DNA of 18,437 nt from DASXSB01 sp036506275. Lineage in GTDB: Bacteria; Methylomirabilota; Methylomirabilia; Rokubacteriales; CSP1-6. The stretch lies in the NCBI GenBank assembly GCA_036506275.1, contig DASXSB010000133.1, positions 1 to 18,437 of the forward strand, given 5' to 3'. The notes below the pieces were generated by a model. That model worked only from the letters and a program-made list of their open reading frames with translations. It did no database searches and was not told the origin of the DNA. The position numbers and the translations under genes were made by a program. Positions 14,911 to 18,437 of the stretch are shown one piece after another (within the stretch, counting starts at the first letter, position 1; each line of letters starts with the position of its first letter).

Positions 14911-14961
14911 TTCTTCCTCGACGACTACGTCTCCGGTCTCACCGCGGGCGCCGTGAAGGAG
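14911..14961 (+). pseudogene. Permease 3'-end remnant (direct repeat copy 3), stop codon lost
   Basis: This encodes FFLDDYVSGLTAGAVK, the last 16 residues of the MalG-type permease, with one substitution. The TAG stop has become GAG at 14959-14961. Four of 51 bases differ from the intact gene. It directly follows hydrolase remnant B, the same arrangement as copy 2. Five bases (AGTCG) just past the former stop also match copy 2 and not copy 1, hinting that copies 2 and 3 share a more recent ancestor. Confidence 0.78.
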
Positions 14962-14995
14962 TCGAGGCCCCGAGGGCGAGGACGGCGGCGGGCCG

Positions 14996-15568
14996 GTGTC
15001 GACGACGGCGGAGTTCGACAACTGGCTCTACGTCACCCAGGAAGGACTGCGCCGTCGCTTTCGTCAGGCAACGCTCGCCTTCGCAGGGTGGGCGCTCCGG
15101 CATCGCCGTACACGCCAGGCCGTCGAGCCGCTCGCGCGACTCGTGACGGTTGATCCCTATTGCGAGGACGCGCACGTCCGACTGGTCGTGGCGTACGGCG
15201 CGCTGGGCGAGACCGCGCACGCGCGCGCGGCCTATGACCGATACCAGCGGATCGTGCGTCGCGAGCTCGCGGCCGAGCCGAGGCCAGCGCTGGCGGCACA
15301 GTTCGAGGACCAGCCTTCGATGCGCGCCACGCTGCCGGACGAATCGCTCGTGCACGTCAAGGATGTCACCCTGCATGTCGTGGACTGGCCCGGGGGCGAG
15401 CCGGCGATCCTCGCGATCCACGGCTCTGCGCAGATGGCGCACAGCTTCGGCGCCCTCGCGGAGCGGCTGGCGCCGCATCATCGGTTCATCGGTCTCGATC
15501 TGATGGTGGCGGCGATCACTCGCTTCGTGCGTCGGAGTTGGCGATCGCGAAGCCACGACAGCCGATGA
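14996..15568 (+). pseudogene. Truncated BTAD regulator fused to an alpha/beta hydrolase N-terminus
   Basis: The open frame of 190 codons from GTG 14996 encodes two partial domains. Residues about 5-107 are a bacterial transcriptional activator domain (BTAD, TPR-like): FDNWLYVTQEGLRRRFRQA and DPYCEDAHVRLVVAYGALG are typical. The winged-helix DNA-binding domain that should precede it in SARP/AfsR-type regulators is missing. From about residue 112 an alpha/beta hydrolase start appears (VTLHVVDWPGG, ILAIHGSAQMAHSFGALAE) and breaks after RFIGLDL (about residue 169), before the nucleophile serine. The last 20 residues are unrelated and arginine-rich. An ATG at 15320 lies at the domain boundary, so this may be a natural two-domain protein or a deletion fusion of two genes. 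It lacks both DNA-binding and catalytic parts, so I call it non-functional. This hydrolase is a different lineage from the one at 15629-16429. Confidence 0.72.
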
Positions 15569-15628
15569 TGACGGCCGTGTCCGCTTCGCGCAGAGGATCC
15601 ACTCACCGGCGCTCGCCGGCCGCCCCCC

Positions 15629-16429
15629 TCACATCACGCCGACCTCGCGCAGGAAGGCCGCCATTACCGCCTGCACCTCCACGCGATGCGTGCGATTCGG
15701 GAAGTGGGACCCGCCCGCCACCACGTGCAGCCGCGCGCCGGGGATCGTGTTCGCCACCGCCCGTGACATCGCGACCGTCGGGAAATGATCCTCGGCGCCG
15801 GCGATGATCAGCACGGGGCAGCGGATGCGGGCGCAGTCGGCGAGCCAGTCGACGCGCGAGTACGTCTCGTCCAGCAGGGCGAGCAGCGATGCCACGGAGT
15901 GGCGACGCAGATTCGCCTTCATGTCCGCATAGCGCTCGGGACGCGCACGTAGTCGCTCGAGGGCGGCCTCGCCCATGCGAAGGCGGATGTTCGCGTCGAA
16001 GTACTCGTCGAAGCGCCCGGCGGCCACGAGGGGACGGTGCGCGGCCCACCATCGCCGGTCGGATGCGGGCGCGGCATAGGGCGGGCCGCTCACCGAGATC
16101 ACCGCCCGCACGCGCTCGGGCGCGTGCACCGCCATCCACAGCGACAGCGCGGCGCCCATGGAGGCGCCGCCCCACACCGCACTCGTCACGCCGAGCGCGT
16201 CGCACCAGTGCGCCATATCGTCTGCTTTGCGCGCGTAGATGTAGTCCTCCGGCCGCTCGAACTTCGAGGAGAGGCCGTGGCCGCGGGTGTCCGGGCACAG
16301 CGCGCGCACGCGATCTAGAAACGGCTCGAGGTCAGGAAGCATGTAGGAGGAGTCCTCTACAGAGCCGCCGTGGATCCAGATCAGGGGCGGTTGCGCGGGA
16401 TCGCCGGCCTCACGCCAGTGCAGGCGCAC
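15629..16429 (-). CDS. Alpha/beta-fold hydrolase
   Basis: A 266-residue serine hydrolase with a complete triad: S90 in GGASMG, D214 in AGAEDHFP and H242 in GGSHFP. The oxyanion region is WIHGG (18-22) and DTRGHG (47-52) follows the usual strand order. It could be an esterase, lactonase or C-C hydrolase; the substrate is unknown. GTG at 16429 is the first canonical start, but the frame stays open upstream to a TGA and reads LPETALPNG, which looks like a genuine hydrolase N-terminus. The real start may be a CTG at 16456. Two decayed relatives lie at 13360-13432 and 14740-14909. It lies about 60 bases downstream of livF on the same strand and may be co-transcribed with it. Confidence 0.88.
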   Translation of the reverse strand: MRLHWREAGDPAQPPLIWIHGGSVEDSSYMLPDLEPFLDRVRALCPDTRGHGLSSKFERPEDYIYARKADDMAHWCDALGVTSAVWGGASMGAALSLWMAVHAPERVRAVISVSGPPYAAPASDRRWWAAHRPLVAAGRFDEYFDANIRLRMGEAALERLRARPERYADMKANLRRHSVASLLALLDETYSRVDWLADCARIRCPVLIIAGAEDHFPTVAMSRAVANTIPGARLHVVAGGSHFPNRTHRVEVQAVMAAFLREVGVM

Positions 16430-16489
16430 GCCGTTCGGAAGGGCAGTCTCAGGCAGACCGCACGTCCATCACGTTCCCGCGAAACGCGC

Positions 16490-17194
16490 TCACGTGCGAA
16501 GGTACGCGTGGCGGACGATCTCGGACTCGCGCAGCTCCGCCGCCGTGCCCGCCCCCACGATCTCACCCTTCTGGATCAAGAACCCGGTGTGCGCCACCTC
16601 GAGCGTCTTGCGCGCGTTCTGCTCCACGAGGAGCACGGTGGTGCCGTCGCGGTTGATGCTCGTGATCATCGCGAAGAGCTGCTCCCCGAGACCGGGCGCG
16701 AGGCCGAGCGACGGCTCGTCGAGTAGCAACAGCCGCGGCCGGCTCATGAGGGCGCGTCCCATCGCCAGCATCGCCTGCTCGCCGCCCGACATGGTGGCGG
16801 CGGGCTGCGTGCGGCGCTCGGCCAGGCGCGGGAAGAGCGTGAAGACGCGATCGCGGCGAGCGGCGAGGTCGGTCGCCGACCATTCCTGGAACGCGCCCAT
16901 CCTCAAGTTCTCGTCCACCGTCATGCGCGGGAACACCCGCCGCCCCTCCGGCACCACCGCCATCCCGCGCTGCACGATCTGATGCGGGCGCAGGTGGTCG
17001 ATGCGCTCGCCCTCGAACACGATGGTGCCCGTCACCGGCGTCACGATCCCCAGCAGCGTGCGGATGAGCGTGGTCTTCCCCGCCCCGTTGGGGCCGAGCA
17101 GGCAAGCGATCTGGCCTCGCGCGACCTGCAGAGACACCGAGCGCAAGATCGTGATCGCGCCGTAGCGCGTGGAGACATCGCGCATCTCAAGCAT
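16490..17194 (-). CDS. livF: Branched-chain amino acid ABC transporter ATP-binding protein LivF
   Basis: A 234-residue ABC ATPase. Walker A is GPNGAGKT (34-41), the signature is MSGGEQAML (135-143), and Walker B is LLLLDEPSLG (155-164). The switch region is LLVEQN, with glutamine where most ABC proteins have histidine, as is usual in LivF. VPEGRRVFPRMTVDENL is also characteristic of the family. It energises uptake of branched-chain amino acids or other small amides and acids together with LivG, LivM and LivH. ATG at 17194 overlaps the livG stop by eight bases, indicating coupled translation. The binding protein and LivH lie outside the window. Confidence 0.95.
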   Translation of the reverse strand: MLEMRDVSTRYGAITILRSVSLQVARGQIACLLGPNGAGKTTLIRTLLGIVTPVTGTIVFEGERIDHLRPHQIVQRGMAVVPEGRRVFPRMTVDENLRMGAFQEWSATDLAARRDRVFTLFPRLAERRTQPAATMSGGEQAMLAMGRALMSRPRLLLLDEPSLGLAPGLGEQLFAMITSINRDGTTVLLVEQNARKTLEVAHTGFLIQKGEIVGAGTAAELRESEIVRHAYLRT

Positions 17195-17969
17195 GCGTGC
17201 GCTCCTGACCGAGGTACGCCTCCCGCACTTGCGGGTGCGCCACCACCGCCGCGAACGATCCCTCCGCGATCTTGCGCCCGTAATTGAGCGCGATCACGCG
17301 CGCGCTCACGCCCTCGATCACGAACATATCGTGCTCGATGATGATGATCGACAGTCCCGGCCGCTCGTCGCGCACGATCTGTAGATCCTTCATCAGCTCG
17401 CGGGTCTCCTCCGGGCTCATGCCCGCCGACGGCTCGTCGAGGAGCAGCAAGACCGGGTTCGCCGCCAATGCCCGGCAGATCTCCACGCGGCGGCGATCGA
17501 TCTGCGGGAGCTGTCCCACCCGCTCCCAGCCGCGCGCGGGCAGGTCGGCATTGAAGAGCCCCAGGAGATGCGTCGCACCCACGATGGCCTCGCGCATCTC
17601 CGTCCGTGCGCGCTGGCGCCACACCACGGCCTCGAGCAACCCGGTGCGGCGCGCCGCCACCATCCCGGCCAGCACGTTGTCGAAGACCGACAATTGAAGA
17701 CACAGCCGGCTCGACTGGAACGTGCGCGCCATTCCGAGCCGCGCGATGAGATGCGGCTCCCGTCCGGCCACGCTCGTCCCGCGGAAGACGATGTCACCGC
17801 CGGCGGGGCGATAGAGACCGGTGAGCGCGTTGAAGAGCGTGGTCTTGCCGGAGCCGTTGGGACCGATCAGCCCGACGATCTCACCCGCGTCGACCCGAAG
17901 ATGGAGCCCGTCGAGCGCGGTAACGCCCACGAAGTGTTTGCTCAGTCCCTCTACCTCCAGCAGGCTCAT
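17187..17969 (-). CDS. livG: Branched-chain amino acid ABC transporter ATP-binding protein LivG
   Basis: A 260-residue ABC ATPase. Walker A is GPNGSGKT (36-43), the Q-loop glutamine is in ARTFQSSRL (81-89), Walker B is LLLLDEPSAGMSP (174-186) and the switch histidine is in IIIIEHD (H213). The ABC signature, normally LSYGQQRRLEIARAL in LivG, reads LPQIDRRRVEICRAL (154-168), so the serine and glycine that contact ATP are missing while the flanking helix is kept. Either LivG here has a degenerate site, leaving one ATP site weakened in the LivF/LivG dimer, or the subfamily uses a different loop. ATG at 17969 overlaps the livM stop by four bases (ATGA). An open extension to 18044 is antisense to no feature but has no homology and lies within livM. 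Confidence 0.93.
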   Translation of the reverse strand: MSLLEVEGLSKHFVGVTALDGLHLRVDAGEIVGLIGPNGSGKTTLFNALTGLYRPAGGDIVFRGTSVAGREPHLIARLGMARTFQSSRLCLQLSVFDNVLAGMVAARRTGLLEAVVWRQRARTEMREAIVGATHLLGLFNADLPARGWERVGQLPQIDRRRVEICRALAANPVLLLLDEPSAGMSPEETRELMKDLQIVRDERPGLSIIIIEHDMFVIEGVSARVIALNYGRKIAEGSFAAVVAHPQVREAYLGQERTHA

Positions 17970-18437
17970 GTCGCGCGCGCCGCGCGCGGGCGCCATCGCC
18001 GCACGAGGGCCATCACGCCGCCCGGCGTCCAGACGGTGAGCCACACGATGATAGCGCCGTACACGACCTGGTCGATGCCCACCCCGCGCCCGCCCCAGGT
18101 CGTGCGCGTGATCTCGGACAGTGGGATCAGGGTGAAGGCGCCGATGATGGGGCCCGCGACCGTCCCCAGCCCTCCGAAGACGGGCACCAGGACGATGCGC
18201 ACGGACAGCATTGGCGACATGACCGAGAACGGGTCGATGTACGTGGTGTACTGCGCGTAGAAGGTGCCGGTGAGACCGGTGACGAAGGCGCTCCCGGCCA
18301 GCGCCGCCAGCTTGTAGCGGCGCGGCTCGATCCCCAGGCGGGCGGCGGCCTCCTCGTCCTGGTTGATGGCGCGCAGGTAGACGCCGAGCCGCGAGCGCTC
18401 GACCTGCACGATGAGCAGCGTAACGACCACGGCCACC
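17966..18437 (-). CDS. livM: Branched-chain amino acid ABC transporter permease LivM (5' end outside window)
   Basis: The last 156 or so residues of an inner-membrane permease. It shows the LivH/LivM coupling motif RAINQDEEAAARLGI, then ALAGSAFVTGLTGTFYAQYT, and FGGLGTVAGPIIGAF, a strongly conserved LivM membrane segment. It ends in a basic cytoplasmic tail. The frame runs off the right edge; the methionine at 18434-18436 is probably internal because it falls inside a membrane segment. It is the most upstream visible gene of a minus-strand operon continuing into livG and livF by short overlaps. Confidence 0.93.
   Translation of the reverse strand, partial: VAVVVTLLIVQVERSRLGVYLRAINQDEEAAARLGIEPRRYKLAALAGSAFVTGLTGTFYAQYTTYIDPFSVMSPMLSVRIVLVPVFGGLGTVAGPIIGAFTLIPLSEITRTTWGGRGVGIDQVVYGAIIVWLTVWTPGGVMALVRRWRPRAARAT

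Noticed and set aside
13897..15021. Minus-strand open frame of 374 codons across the scar region
   Set aside because: It is antisense to the secreted protein and only incidentally includes hydrolase remnant B; it is not a single protein.

Overview
The window is GC-rich bacterial DNA with tightly packed genes, ATGA and TGATG start/stop overlaps and several GTG starts. The mix of HACL2/ILVBL-like thiamine enzyme, F420-type luciferase-family oxidoreductase, AlkK-like acyl-CoA ligase and Liv-type transporter recalls uncultured soil bacteria such as Candidatus Rokubacteria/Methylomirabilota. That placement is a guess from remembered protein similarity. There are no rRNA, tRNA, CRISPR or intact mobile genes here.

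Region 1 (1-5829, minus strand) reads as one operon. In transcription order it holds a two-domain class II aldolase/short-chain dehydrogenase, a luciferase-like flavin/F420 oxidoreductase, a ferredoxin-NADP-reductase-type flavoprotein, a thiamine-diphosphate lyase/decarboxylase resembling human HACL2, and the start of a glycosyltransferase. It looks like a catabolic redox and C-C bond cleavage operon on an unknown substrate. A perfect 11-bp hairpin (5868-5896) separates it from a small membrane-anchored glycine-zipper protein.

Region 2 (6519-12162, plus strand) starts at a divergent intergenic region. It has a secreted SUMF1-fold protein lacking the FGE copper-binding cysteines, then an abutting AlkK-like fatty acyl-CoA ligase. 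After a good sigma-70-type promoter comes a CUT1-type ABC importer: a Tat-exported binding protein and two permeases, with no ATPase gene nearby.

Region 3 (12049-16429) is the unusual part. The last 114 bases of the second permease gene recur at 13436-13549 and, shortened, at 14911-14961. Each recurrence sits directly after a decayed minus-strand fragment of an alpha/beta hydrolase related to the intact gene at 15629-16429. The direct repeats end at 12162, 13549 and 14961, so they are spaced about 1.4 kb apart. Between them lie an HtrA/DegP-type periplasmic protease and a low-GC, six-cysteine secreted protein of unknown family, preceded by a cluster of perfect inverted repeats. The third unit also carries a truncated BTAD-hydrolase fusion. 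This is either a decayed tandem duplication of a permease-tail-to-hydrolase unit or repeated insertion at the 3' end of the permease gene.

Region 4 (16490-18437, minus strand) is the end of a branched-chain amino acid (Liv/HAAT) ABC transporter operon: livF, livG and a partial livM, joined by overlaps. LivG lacks a recognisable ABC signature motif.
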